Assembly: GCF_010560025.1 (NCBI RefSeq)
Contig: NZ_SAIY01000012.1
Span: 124,001 to 188,000, forward strand
From: Verrucosispora sioxanthis
GTDB lineage: Bacteria; Actinomycetota; Actinomycetes; Mycobacteriales; Micromonosporaceae
Direction of reading: 5' to 3'
DNA: 64,000 nt
A model generated the notes under the pieces. It saw only the letters and a list, made by a program, of their open reading frames with translations. It had not been told where the DNA came from and made no database searches. The position numbers and the translations under genes are program-made. This document shows, piece after piece, positions 33,691 through 42,552 of the stretch; position 1 is the first letter of the stretch, and every line of letters begins with the position of its first letter.

Positions 33691-36600
33691 TGGGCCTCCC
33701 CGGCACGTAGGTGCGCGGCGGTGAGTCGTCGCCGCACGCTCACCGACACCGCGGCGCTGAACGCCAGGGCCAGGGCCAGCAGTCCGATGCCGGTACCCAG
33801 CACCGGCACCCAGTCGACGCTCAGCAGCGGCGGCGGATCGGGGCGGTCCGCCGACGGGGTGAGGATGACGAGCGGGGCCATTGTCGCCGCCACACCCACG
33901 CCCACGGCCAACCCCACCAGCACACCCATGCCGGCGAGGAACGACTGCTCGGCCAGCAGCGACCGGGCCACCAGGCGGTGACCCGCGCCGAGGGTGTGCA
34001 GCACGGCCAGTTCCCCGGCCCGGCGCCGCGCCGTGGCACTGACGTCCACGGCCACCCCCACCGCGGCCAGCAGCACCGCCGCGAGGGCGGCGACGAAGAG
34101 GGCACCGCGGGCGCCCACGCCGAACGGGTCGCGAGCCAACTGGTCGGCGACGTCCCGGCGATCCAGCACGGTCAGACCGTCGAGCGCGGCGGCTGCCCCG
34201 GCCACCTGCGCCGCCGCCCCGGGCTGGGCGGCCACCCACCACTCCTGCGGTGAGCGGACGATGCCGTGTTCGTGGAACAGCCGGGTCCGCAACGACGGCA
34301 GGTCGACAAGCAACGCGGCGTCCTCGACGTCACCGGGCAGAGCCGTGGCCCGGTCGACCATGACGACATCGACCTCGGCGCCGCCCAGGAACAGCCTGGT
34401 CTGCGCCCCGACGTCGACGTGCAGCGCGTCCAGCGCCGCCGCGGTGGCGACCACCGGCACCGGGTTCGTTCCGGCCGGCCGGGTGACGGCCAGCTGCACC
34501 GGCGTGTCCGGGGCATTCCAGCTCACCGGCATGTCACGTGCGTAGCGGCCGGACAGGGTGGCACCGGAGCCGGTGGACGCGGTGGCGGTTCCCGCGCGGT
34601 CGACCACCTGCCACGGTCCGTCCGCGCCCAGATCGACCGGGGTGCCGGTGCTGGTGTCCGGGCTGGCCCGCAGGTCCGACAACCGCCAGTCGAGGCTCAG
34701 CCGGGGGCCACCGCGGGTCTCGGTGGTGAAGCCGGCCAGCCGCCACGGCCCGTCGCCGGCTGGCAATTCGACGGAGAACCGTAGCGGCTGACCGTCCCAG
34801 CCGGTCGAGCCCAGGACCACCCGGCGGTGTTCGCCCCGGGCGTCGCTGAGCACGACCTCATGGCGGATGGGCCCACCCGTGCCGACGTCGACGACGCCGC
34901 GGGTACGCAGCTGACCGGTCAGTCGTCGGGTGCCGGTCGGCAACACCGTCGCCGGTGCCGGCACCCGCGCTTCCGCGAGGCCGCCGAGCAGCCGACCGGT
35001 GGATCCGCCGGCCAGGTCGGACCGCAACCGCAACACCCCGTCCGCGGCACCGGCGTCCACCGCCATCATGGTCGCCGGTTCGGCGCCGGCGCCGAGCCGC
35101 ACCGGCTCCCGCCAGGCGGGCAGGACCGCCCGGGTACCCGGCAGGTCGGCGAGTTGGTCGGCGCGGCCGTCCGGGGCGGCACCGGTGGTCTCGGTCAGCC
35201 GCAGGTCGGCGCCGACCCGGTGGGCGGCCTGGTCGTCGAGGGACCGTTGCGCTGTCCCGGCGAGGGACCAGGCCAGGGTGCCGACCGCCACGGCGAGGGC
35301 GAGCAGCAGCACCGGCCCGGCGTGCGGGCGCCGGCCGGCCTGCCAGGTGCCGAGCATCACGGCGGTCCACGGCCGGCGGTCCACCCAGCGTTCCGTCAGC
35401 CGCACCAGCGGCGGCAGCAGCCGCAGTGCGAGCACCGCCCCGGCCAGCACACCGAGCGTCGGCGCGGCCGCCAGCAGCGGATCGACGCCCAGCTCACCGC
35501 CCCGGGAGCGGGACAGCGGGGACGAGTATCTGCTCAACTGGTACCAGCTGAGCAGGGCCAGGCCGACGAGCAGGACGTCCAGGCTGGCCCGCTGCACCAT
35601 GCCTCGCCGGTTCGGTCGGGACCGGCTGGCCAGGTCGGCGACGTAACTGTCGCCGCGGCGCAGGCTCGGGCCGATCATCGCGGCCGCGCAGCCGGCGGCC
35701 GCGAGCCCGGCCACCAGCCACACCGTCGGGTCCGCCCGGTCCGGTCGTAGTGAGACGGCGGCGAGTCCGGGCAGCCGGTCGGCCAGCCCGAGCAGCTCCA
35801 CGACGAGCGGTGGGGCGAGGACCACGGCCGGCAGCACGACCAGGGTGGCCTCCCTTGCGGTCAGCCCGGCCACCTGCCAACGGGCGGCGCCCCGGGCCCG
35901 CAGCAGCGCGGTCTCACCCCGGCGGTGCTCGGTGAGCAGGATCGCCACGAGCAGCAGCGCGTACCCGCCGAGCACCACCACCAGCAGCATCGGCGTGACC
36001 AGGGCGGACCGGCCGACGAGGGTGGCCTGGCGTAGTCGTTGCACCAGGTCCACCAGGTCACCGCTGACCACCGCGGAGTCACCGAGGCCGGCGGCGGCCG
36101 AACTGCTCGTGGTGATGCGGGCGGCGGCGTCGGCGAGCCGGTCCAGGGCGGTCGGACCGATCCCGGTCAGGTCGGGTTCGACAAGCCAGCCGGCGGAGGC
36201 GTTGGCCAGGAAGTGGGTGGCGAAGTCGTCCCGGGACACCGTCATCGGGCCGTAGGTGGCCGCCTGCGACAGCGAACCGGTGCTCGTCTCCGGCGCCAGC
36301 CGCCAGTACGCGGCGTCCGGGTCCACGGGGCTGAACACGCCCGTCACGACGACCTCGGTGACCCGCCCGGTGAGCCCGTCGGTGATCGGGATGCGGTCGC
36401 CGACCCCCACCCGCAGCGTCGTCGCGGCGGCCTCGCCGATCGCGGTCTGCACCGGATCGGCCCCGGTACGCGGCCACGTGCCGGAGGTCAACCGGGCGTG
36501 CGCGGGCAGATCGTCGAGGAACATCACCGACGCGTAGGTGACTCCGCTGCGGTCGGCGACAGCCTCACCGGTGTCACCGCGCAACTGCCGACCAGCCGCG

Positions 36601-36893
36601 TACCCGGCGGCGCTGACCCGGGCCGGCAGACCGGCCAGGTCGGCTTCGACCCGCTGCCGCAACGCGCCGTCCAGGTCGCGCAGCGCCGCATCGGTACGTC
36701 CGGCGGACGCGCGGACCAGGACCGACCGTTCCTCGGCGGTGGCCGCCGCCAGCACGTTGCGGGTGCCGGAGTCGACGACGTCGCGGTTGTACGCGGCCAG
36801 ACCGGTGAGCGCGACGGTGGCCACCAGCGCCGCCCCGGCGGCGGCCAGCAGCAGACCCCTGGTGGCTCGGGCACGCCGCAACGCGAACCTCAT
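33687..36893 (-). CDS. FtsX-family ABC permease, large
   Basis: Encodes 1068 residues from MRFALRRARATRGLLLAAAGAALVA. It is about twice the length of a simple FtsX permease. There is an N-terminal membrane helix, an external domain of about 250 residues, and a central cluster of helices (LLVVVLGGYALLLVAILLTEHRRGE and later). A second external domain and a final FtsX core with RRRAGELAVLHTLGAGHRLV follow. GTG at 36953 is also in frame and would add 20 residues. It is first in the ABC operon and is intact, in contrast to the next permease. Confidence 0.88.
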   Translation of the reverse strand: MRFALRRARATRGLLLAAAGAALVATVALTGLAAYNRDVVDSGTRNVLAAATAEERSVLVRASAGRTDAALRDLDGALRQRVEADLAGLPARVSAAGYAAGRQLRGDTGEAVADRSGVTYASVMFLDDLPAHARLTSGTWPRTGADPVQTAIGEAAATTLRVGVGDRIPITDGLTGRVTEVVVTGVFSPVDPDAAYWRLAPETSTGSLSQAATYGPMTVSRDDFATHFLANASAGWLVEPDLTGIGPTALDRLADAAARITTSSSAAAGLGDSAVVSGDLVDLVQRLRQATLVGRSALVTPMLLVVVLGGYALLLVAILLTEHRRGETALLRARGAARWQVAGLTAREATLVVLPAVVLAPPLVVELLGLADRLPGLAAVSLRPDRADPTVWLVAGLAAAGCAAAMIGPSLRRGDSYVADLASRSRPNRRGMVQRASLDVLLVGLALLSWYQLSRYSSPLSRSRGGELGVDPLLAAAPTLGVLAGAVLALRLLPPLVRLTERWVDRRPWTAVMLGTWQAGRRPHAGPVLLLALAVAVGTLAWSLAGTAQRSLDDQAAHRVGADLRLTETTGAAPDGRADQLADLPGTRAVLPAWREPVRLGAGAEPATMMAVDAGAADGVLRLRSDLAGGSTGRLLGGLAEARVPAPATVLPTGTRRLTGQLRTRGVVDVGTGGPIRHEVVLSDARGEHRRVVLGSTGWDGQPLRFSVELPAGDGPWRLAGFTTETRGGPRLSLDWRLSDLRASPDTSTGTPVDLGADGPWQVVDRAGTATASTGSGATLSGRYARDMPVSWNAPDTPVQLAVTRPAGTNPVPVVATAAALDALHVDVGAQTRLFLGGAEVDVVMVDRATALPGDVEDAALLVDLPSLRTRLFHEHGIVRSPQEWWVAAQPGAAAQVAGAAAALDGLTVLDRRDVADQLARDPFGVGARGALFVAALAAVLLAAVGVAVDVSATARRRAGELAVLHTLGAGHRLVARSLLAEQSFLAGMGVLVGLAVGVGVAATMAPLVILTPSADRPDPPPLLSVDWVPVLGTGIGLLALALAFSAAVSVSVRRRLTAAHLRAGEAQ

Positions 36894-37021
36894 CTGTGGT
36901 GTACCCCCGCCGGTTCGCGGGCCGGTGCGGCCCCTGGTTGGTGCTCCCGTCATGCACCAGAAGGGGCCGGGGTCGGGGAAAGGTTCGCAGCGGTCATCGT
37001 TTCGTTATGCGGGGCGCGGGC

Positions 37022-37753
37022 TCAGGTTCCGGTGGCGGCGCTGCCGGGACCGAGGTCACCGGCGCGGTGGTGCCGGCGGCAGAGCACCTGGTACCGCACG
37101 TCGGCGGTGTCGGCGGTGTCGCCGATGACGACCTGTGCGCCCTCGCGGGCCACCCGCCCGTCGGCGACGCGGGCGTTGAGCAGCCCCTCGCGTCCGCACC
37201 AGCAGAGCACCTCGACCTGGATCCGGGCCACCGAGTCGGCCAGTTCGAACAGCCGCCGCGCCGCCGGGAACAGGCTGGAGCGGAAGTCGGTGGCCAGGCC
37301 GAAGGCATACACGTCGACGTCGTAGCTGTCGACCAGGTCGGCCATCTGCTCCACGTGCTCGACGGCGTAGAAGCTGGCCTCGTCACAGATCAGGTAGTCC
37401 ACCCGCACCCCGTCGGCCCAGGCGTCCCGGACCAGGGTGCGCAGGTCCAGCTCGTCGGTCACCTCGACGGCCTCGTGGGCCAACCCGATGCGGGTGGTCA
37501 CCTGCGGGCCGAGTGAGCGGTCGATGCGGGTGGTGACCAGCCCTCGACGTCCCTGCCGGGCATGGTTGTAGTTCATCTGCAACGCCATCGTGGACTTGCC
37601 GCAGTCCATCGGCCCCCAGAAGAACCGCAGCGCGGCGGCGTGCGCCGGTCGTCCGTCGACGCCACGGGCGGCGACACACCCGGCCGGGTTGTCGGCCGCA
37701 CCGGGCAGGGTCGGGCGGGCCAGGCAGGTCGGTACGGCGTCGTCGGTCGTCAC
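37022..37753 (-). CDS. tdk: Thymidine kinase
   Basis: Encodes 243 residues. The P-loop is FFWGPMDCGKSTMALQMNYN, and the DExx-type motif is YLICDEASFYAVEHVEQMADLVD. The zinc-lasso region has CWCGREGLLNARV and CRRHHRAG. It phosphorylates thymidine to dTMP in nucleoside salvage and is of the type II (TK1-like) class. An N-terminal extension of about 40 residues precedes the P-loop; the true start may lie further in. Confidence 0.93.
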   Translation of the reverse strand: MTTDDAVPTCLARPTLPGAADNPAGCVAARGVDGRPAHAAALRFFWGPMDCGKSTMALQMNYNHARQGRRGLVTTRIDRSLGPQVTTRIGLAHEAVEVTDELDLRTLVRDAWADGVRVDYLICDEASFYAVEHVEQMADLVDSYDVDVYAFGLATDFRSSLFPAARRLFELADSVARIQVEVLCWCGREGLLNARVADGRVAREGAQVVIGDTADTADVRYQVLCRRHHRAGDLGPGSAATGT

Positions 37754-37834
37754 GGACCGGCAGCCTAGTGCGCGGTGAGGCGGGCCCGCGCGGTTGCCCC
37801 GACCGGGGTGTCGATCATCGCACCGCCGCCGGGA

Positions 37835-39229
37835 TCAGAGCACCCGCGGCGGGGTGTTGCCGGCGGCGATGATGGCCCGCCGGATCGGCACCGCCGCCAG
37901 CAGCAGGAACCCGACCACGAAGAAGATCAGCAGGGAGACCAGGCCGACGCGGTAGGAGTTGGTGAGCTGGAACACCAGACCGAACGCGAGGGGGCCGAGC
38001 CAGCTGGTGCCCTTGTCGCTGATCTCGTAGAAGCCGTAGTACTCGCCCTCCTTGCCAGCGGGGATCAGCTGGCTGAACAGCGACCGGCTCAGCGCCTGGC
38101 TGCCACCGAGGACCAGACCGATGGCCGCGCCGAGCACCATGAACGGCAGCGGCGCCTCGGCGGGCAGCCGGAACGCCGCGACGATCACCCCGGTCCAGAG
38201 CACCAGGCTGAGCAGGACTGTCTTCCAGGCCCCGATCCGCCCGGCCAGGGCACCCAGCCCCAACGCGCCCCCGAAGGCCAGGAACTGCACCAGCAGGATC
38301 GTCACGATCAGGGTGCTCTGTCCCAGCCGCAGCTCCTCGGTGCCGTACTGGCTGGCCAGGGTGATGACGGTCTGGATGCCGTCGTTGTAGACCAGGAACG
38401 CCAGCAGGAAGAACAACGTCAGCGGGTACGCCTTGATCTCCCGCAGGGTGCGGCCGAGTTGCCGGAACCCGTCGGTGAGCACGTTGCCGCGGCCGGCGGC
38501 GGCCAGCGCGGCGGCGGTGGGATGCTCCCGCAGCCAGCGCAGCGGCACCAGGGTGAACGCCGCCCACCACAGCCCGGCCGAGACGATCGACCAGCGGGCC
38601 AGGTCCAGGGTGCGCTCGGCGGTGCCGTTGCCGAACGACTGCACGGCGACCAGGTTCAACGCCAGCAGCACGCCGCCACCCAGGTAGCCCAGCGCCCAAC
38701 CCCGGCTGGAGATGGCGTCGCGCTCGTCCGGACCGCCCAGTTGCGGCAGGAACGAGTTGTACACCACGATCGCCGCGCCGAAGCTGATGTTGGCGATGAC
38801 GAACAGCGCCCCGCCGAGCAGGTACCGGTCCCCGGTGACGAAGAGCATCCCGATGGTCGCCGCGGCACCGGTGAACGCGGTGGCCGCCAGCAGCCGCTTC
38901 TTGTGCAGCGACCGGTCGGCGATGGCGCCGATCACCGGCAGCACGAAGACCGTCAGCAGCACCGACAGCGAGATCAGGTACGGGTAGTAGGAGCCGGCGG
39001 CCACCTTGATCCCCAGCGGGTACACGTACCCGACGCACTCGTCGGCGCCGAGTTCGCATCCGGCGGCGACCTCGGCGACGCTGGTCAGGAACGGCCCGAG
39101 GAAGACCGTGATGACGGTGGTCTGGAAGGCCGAGTTCGCCCAGTCGTAGAAGTACCAGCCGGTGCGCTCGCGGCGGGTGCTCCTGGGCGGTGGCGCGTCC
39201 TGCGCCGCCGGGGTGACCGTCTCGGCCAT
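37835..39229 (-). CDS. MFS transporter, UMF1 family
   Basis: Encodes 464 residues with twelve membrane helices. The start TGWYFYDWANSAFQTTVITVFLGPFL is the typical opening of the UMF1 (vacuole effluxer Atg22-like) family, followed by GAIADRSLHKKRLL in the first cytoplasmic loop. The substrate is unknown. It is followed on the same strand upstream by a glycerophosphodiesterase gene 21 bases away, suggesting co-transcription. Confidence 0.9.
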   Translation of the reverse strand: MAETVTPAAQDAPPPRSTRRERTGWYFYDWANSAFQTTVITVFLGPFLTSVAEVAAGCELGADECVGYVYPLGIKVAAGSYYPYLISLSVLLTVFVLPVIGAIADRSLHKKRLLAATAFTGAAATIGMLFVTGDRYLLGGALFVIANISFGAAIVVYNSFLPQLGGPDERDAISSRGWALGYLGGGVLLALNLVAVQSFGNGTAERTLDLARWSIVSAGLWWAAFTLVPLRWLREHPTAAALAAAGRGNVLTDGFRQLGRTLREIKAYPLTLFFLLAFLVYNDGIQTVITLASQYGTEELRLGQSTLIVTILLVQFLAFGGALGLGALAGRIGAWKTVLLSLVLWTGVIVAAFRLPAEAPLPFMVLGAAIGLVLGGSQALSRSLFSQLIPAGKEGEYYGFYEISDKGTSWLGPLAFGLVFQLTNSYRVGLVSLLIFFVVGFLLLAAVPIRRAIIAAGNTPPRVL

Positions 39230-39250
39230 GGGGGTCCTCCGCCCAGGTGT

Positions 39251-40021
39251 TCAGGCGGCCCAGTGGCCGCGGCTGCGGTAGACGTCGCGCAGCACGCCGA
39301 CGTGGTCGGTCATGATGCCATCAACCCCAAGATCAAGTATCTCGTGCATCTCGGCAGGTTCGTCGATCGTCCAGACGTGCACCTGCAGACCGAGCCGGTG
39401 AGCCGTCCGTAGGAACCGGCGGTCGACCACCGGCACCCGGCCGTAGCGCACCGGCACCTGTGCGGCCACCACCGACGGCGGCAACCGCAGCGGCCGGCCG
39501 GTCCACGAGGCCCACCGCAGCCGGGCCACCCCGCGTACCCCGAGACTGGTGGCGACCCGCCCGCCGGTCAGCGCCCGCAGCCGGGTCAGCCGGGCGTCGC
39601 TGAACGAGGCCAGCAGCACTCGGTCTATGGCGCCGGCCCGGTCGACGGTGGTCACCGTCGGGGTCACGCCGGCGTCGGACTTGACGTCGATGTTGAACCG
39701 CACCTGCGGCCACGCGTCGAGCACCTCGTCGAGGCGGGGCACCACAGCGGAGCCGCCGACCCGCACCGTCGCCAGGTCCGCCCAGCGCATCGCGCTCACC
39801 CGGCCACGCTGCCCGGTGACCCGTTCCAGGGTGTCGTCGTGGAACACCACGGCCACCCCGTCGGCGGTGCCGTGCACGTCGGTCTCGACGTACCGGTAGC
39901 CGAGTTCGACCGCCCGGGCGAAGGCCGCCACGGTGTTCTCGTCGCCGTCGGCGGCGCCGCCGCGGTGGGCGAAGGCCAGCGGCGCGGGCGCGTCGAGGTA
40001 GGGGTGCGCGGTCGTGGGCAC
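39251..40021 (-). CDS. Glycerophosphodiester phosphodiesterase
   Basis: Encodes 256 residues of the GDPD TIM barrel. The catalytic HRGGAADGDENTVAAF is followed by YVETDVHGTADGVAVVFHDDTLERVTG, which supplies the metal-binding Glu and Asp and the second catalytic His. The C terminus has VWTIDEPAEMHEILDLGVDGIMTDH. It hydrolyses glycerophosphodiesters to glycerol 3-phosphate and an alcohol. The GTG at 40021 is the best start by homology, although the ribosome site is weak. No signal peptide is seen. Confidence 0.92.
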   Translation of the reverse strand: MPTTAHPYLDAPAPLAFAHRGGAADGDENTVAAFARAVELGYRYVETDVHGTADGVAVVFHDDTLERVTGQRGRVSAMRWADLATVRVGGSAVVPRLDEVLDAWPQVRFNIDVKSDAGVTPTVTTVDRAGAIDRVLLASFSDARLTRLRALTGGRVATSLGVRGVARLRWASWTGRPLRLPPSVVAAQVPVRYGRVPVVDRRFLRTAHRLGLQVHVWTIDEPAEMHEILDLGVDGIMTDHVGVLRDVYRSRGHWAA

Positions 40022-40181
40022 GCGGCGCAGTATGCCTGGCCCGGGTGACCGCGCGGTGGCGGGCCGGCGGCACGCCGGGTGCGTCTCGTCGTCCACGCCC
40101 CAACCGGTACCCGTTGGTGACTGCCGGATGCCGGACAGTAACCTTCCCCGCTTGGTCGGCACCGGTGACGATGCCCGGGTG

Positions 40182-40841
40182 ATGGCGTGGACGAACCCCG
40201 TACCGCGACGCGACGACCCGCCCTCGACGCCGGCGGCGCTGACTATCCGCCCGGTGCATCCGCTGCCCGGACGCGTCGCGCCGCCGCGCCGCCCGGCGAC
40301 CCGCGGCCTCCCGACCGGGTTCGGGGCGCTGCTGGTCACCACGCTGGTCGCCGGCAGCCCCTGGGGAGACGAGCTGCTGCGGGAGCTGAGGGTCAACCTG
40401 CCCCGCGTCGACGGCCCGGCCGGCATCGTCACGACCGTGGTCGACGCGCTGCTGCTGGGGCTGTCGTGGCTGCGGTGGGGCGGCCCGGACACACTGTCCA
40501 GCTACCACCTCGCCCGCACTGCCCAGGTGGCGCTGTTCGTCGTGATCGTGCTGGTGATGCTGCGCAGGCTGGCCGCCGGGGGCACGCCGCCTGGGGCGTA
40601 CCGGTTCCTCGGCACGCTCGGTGCGACGGTCCTGGCGGCGGCGCTCGCCACGGTTGGCGGTGCCCTGGCGCACCTGGCCGTCGACAGCGGCGTCTACGTC
40701 GGGTCGGAGATTCGTGCGGAACTGCTCAACGAACTGGTACGGGCCCTGCTGTGCGGCTTCGTCGTCGGCCTGCTGCTGGCGGCGGTGCCGGCACGGCGGC
40801 ACCGGTCTCGACCGGCCGTTCCCGGTCTGGGAGGCGACTGA
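40182..40841 (+). CDS. Hypothetical four-helix membrane protein (cassette gene 1)
   Basis: Encodes 219 residues with a Pro-rich cytoplasmic N terminus and about four membrane helices: GFGALLVTTLVAGS, TAQVALFVVIVLVMLRR, FLGTLGATVLAAALATVGGALAHLAV and ALLCGFVVGLLLAAVPARR. No family was recognised. ATG 40182 is favoured because TAACCT at about 40140 could be a -10 for a near-leaderless transcript; ATG 40128 is also in frame. The next gene starts one base after its stop, so they form one operon. Confidence 0.6.
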   Translation: MAWTNPVPRRDDPPSTPAALTIRPVHPLPGRVAPPRRPATRGLPTGFGALLVTTLVAGSPWGDELLRELRVNLPRVDGPAGIVTTVVDALLLGLSWLRWGGPDTLSSYHLARTAQVALFVVIVLVMLRRLAAGGTPPGAYRFLGTLGATVLAAALATVGGALAHLAVDSGVYVGSEIRAELLNELVRALLCGFVVGLLLAAVPARRHRSRPAVPGLGGD

Positions 40842-40842
40842 C

Positions 40843-42552
40843 ATGGTGATCCGGCAGGGCACCCCCGAGGCCTCGACGGAGGGCCCGGCGGACGCCACCA
40901 GCGAGGCGACCCGCTACCTGTGCGTGGCGGCGCACACCGACGACACGTTCGCCGACTCGGCCCTGTCCGAGGTCTTCGACGACGAGCTGCGGGCGGTGGC
41001 GCCCTCGGTCGGCTTCGACCTGACCACCGTGCTGCGGCACTGCCTTGAGGCACGCCAGCGGCGTATCCGTCGCGACGCCGGCCTGATCATCGCCGGAGGT
41101 ATGGCCCTGCTGCTGGCGCCGCTGTGGACGCTGCTGGTAGCGGCGGTGCTGGCGATCGTCATGTCGCTCACCCGGACCAACCGGCAGGGCCCGCTCGGTC
41201 CACTCGTCTCGGTGCTGGCCCTCGTGGCGGCCACAGTGGTGTCGGTGTGGCTGCTGGTGCAGTTCGTCGGGATCGACACCGGCGAGGGGGAGAGCACGCT
41301 CAGCTGGACGGTGGGCCTGCCGTGGCTGGCGCTGGTGGCCGGCCTGGTCGCGTACCTCATCCTCGTGCTGCACCTGTTCGGCACTCGGCAACTGCTGGTG
41401 GAGCGGCTACGGCGCGGGCACTTCCAACCTGCGGCCTCCGGCACCAGCCCGGTGCCGCAGCGCTACGCCGCACGCCTGGCGGCTGTCGACACGGCGCAGC
41501 ACGGCAACGTGACGATCTACAGCGGGTACACCCCGTTCGTCGGGCATGGCGCCCCGGTGGCCGGCTGGTCGTTCGCCCTGCCGATCCACCGGGCCGAGCC
41601 GCAGCTGTCCGGATCGTCGGGCGCCGACGCCGACGTACGGTTCGCCGTGGTGGACCTGATCGACCATGTACGGCGCCGGCTGGCGGCGATCCGGCTCGAC
41701 CCGGCCGGCGATCCGGAGCTGAATCCGGAACGGCTCGCCGGGCTGGTGCTGGAGGACCGGGTCTTCGTGCACGGCGGTCTGCTGAGCGACGATCCGCAGC
41801 TGCTGCCCGACCGCGGCCGGATGCCCCGGCAGCGCTGGTCCGACGAGCGGCTGCGGGCGGTGGCCAGCCGGCCGCAGGGCGCCGCCCGGCACTTCCTGTG
41901 CGCCCTGGTTCCGTCCTGGGGCGGTGAGGTGGTGGCCTGCACGTTCCTGCACTTCTCCACCGATGGTCGGGTGCTCTACCTGGAGTGCGCCCGGACCTTG
42001 CTGGAACCGCCGCGCATCGAGTACCACGACGTGGACCGGTTGACCGAGTGGCTCCCGGTGCGCCAGTTCGTCCAGTTGTTCACCGGCGCCGCCGAGCAGT
42101 TGGTACGTACCGCCCTCGGCGCGCCGGTGCGCCTGGTACGCGACGGCGTCCGGGTGGTGCGTCACCAGATCCGGCAGGCGCGGTCGCGCCGGATGGCCCG
42201 TGAGGACCTCGGCTACGACTACGGCGCCCGAGCCGGCGTACGGGAGCTGGCCACCGGCATCACCTACCACAACTACTTCCAGGTGCTCGACGCCGCGAAA
42301 CATCTCAAGGTGGTCGAGCGGCACGTGCTGGCCGCCATCGTCGACTTCCTGGAGGACAGGGGTGTGGACACCGCCGAGTTCCGCACCCGGCAGACGATGA
42401 TCCTCAACCAGGGTGTGATCCAGACCGGCGGCCTCAGCGTCGTCGGTAACCAGGCGGTCGGTGCCGGGGCGCGAGCGGAACAGCAGAGCACCACAGAGCA
42501 GCCGTCGCCGCAGGGCACGAGCCGTCGAGCCGGCACCGGGAGGCCGTCATGA
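40843..42552 (+). CDS. Membrane protein with C-terminal amyloid-like motif (cassette gene 2)
   Basis: Encodes 569 residues with no recognised family. About 80 cytoplasmic residues precede four hydrophobic helices (AGLIIAGGMALLLAPLWTLL, AAVLAIVMSL, PLVSVLALVAATVVSVWLL, LPWLALVAGLVAYLILVL). A soluble region of about 350 residues follows, with YSGYTPFVGHGAPVAGWSFAL and VACTFLHFSTDGRVLYLEC. The last 50 residues carry a Gly/Gln/Val/Asn-rich motif around GVIQTGGLSVVGNQAVGAG. The next protein opens with nearly the same motif. The ATG at 40843 is one base past the previous stop, and its own stop overlaps the next start (ATGA). Confidence 0.75.
   Translation: MVIRQGTPEASTEGPADATSEATRYLCVAAHTDDTFADSALSEVFDDELRAVAPSVGFDLTTVLRHCLEARQRRIRRDAGLIIAGGMALLLAPLWTLLVAAVLAIVMSLTRTNRQGPLGPLVSVLALVAATVVSVWLLVQFVGIDTGEGESTLSWTVGLPWLALVAGLVAYLILVLHLFGTRQLLVERLRRGHFQPAASGTSPVPQRYAARLAAVDTAQHGNVTIYSGYTPFVGHGAPVAGWSFALPIHRAEPQLSGSSGADADVRFAVVDLIDHVRRRLAAIRLDPAGDPELNPERLAGLVLEDRVFVHGGLLSDDPQLLPDRGRMPRQRWSDERLRAVASRPQGAARHFLCALVPSWGGEVVACTFLHFSTDGRVLYLECARTLLEPPRIEYHDVDRLTEWLPVRQFVQLFTGAAEQLVRTALGAPVRLVRDGVRVVRHQIRQARSRRMAREDLGYDYGARAGVRELATGITYHNYFQVLDAAKHLKVVERHVLAAIVDFLEDRGVDTAEFRTRQTMILNQGVIQTGGLSVVGNQAVGAGARAEQQSTTEQPSPQGTSRRAGTGRPS

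Noticed and set aside
33628..34242. 204-codon minus-strand frame ending in AVANERPAP
   Set aside because: A shifted frame of the FtsX gene that ends in the tandem repeat; not a gene.
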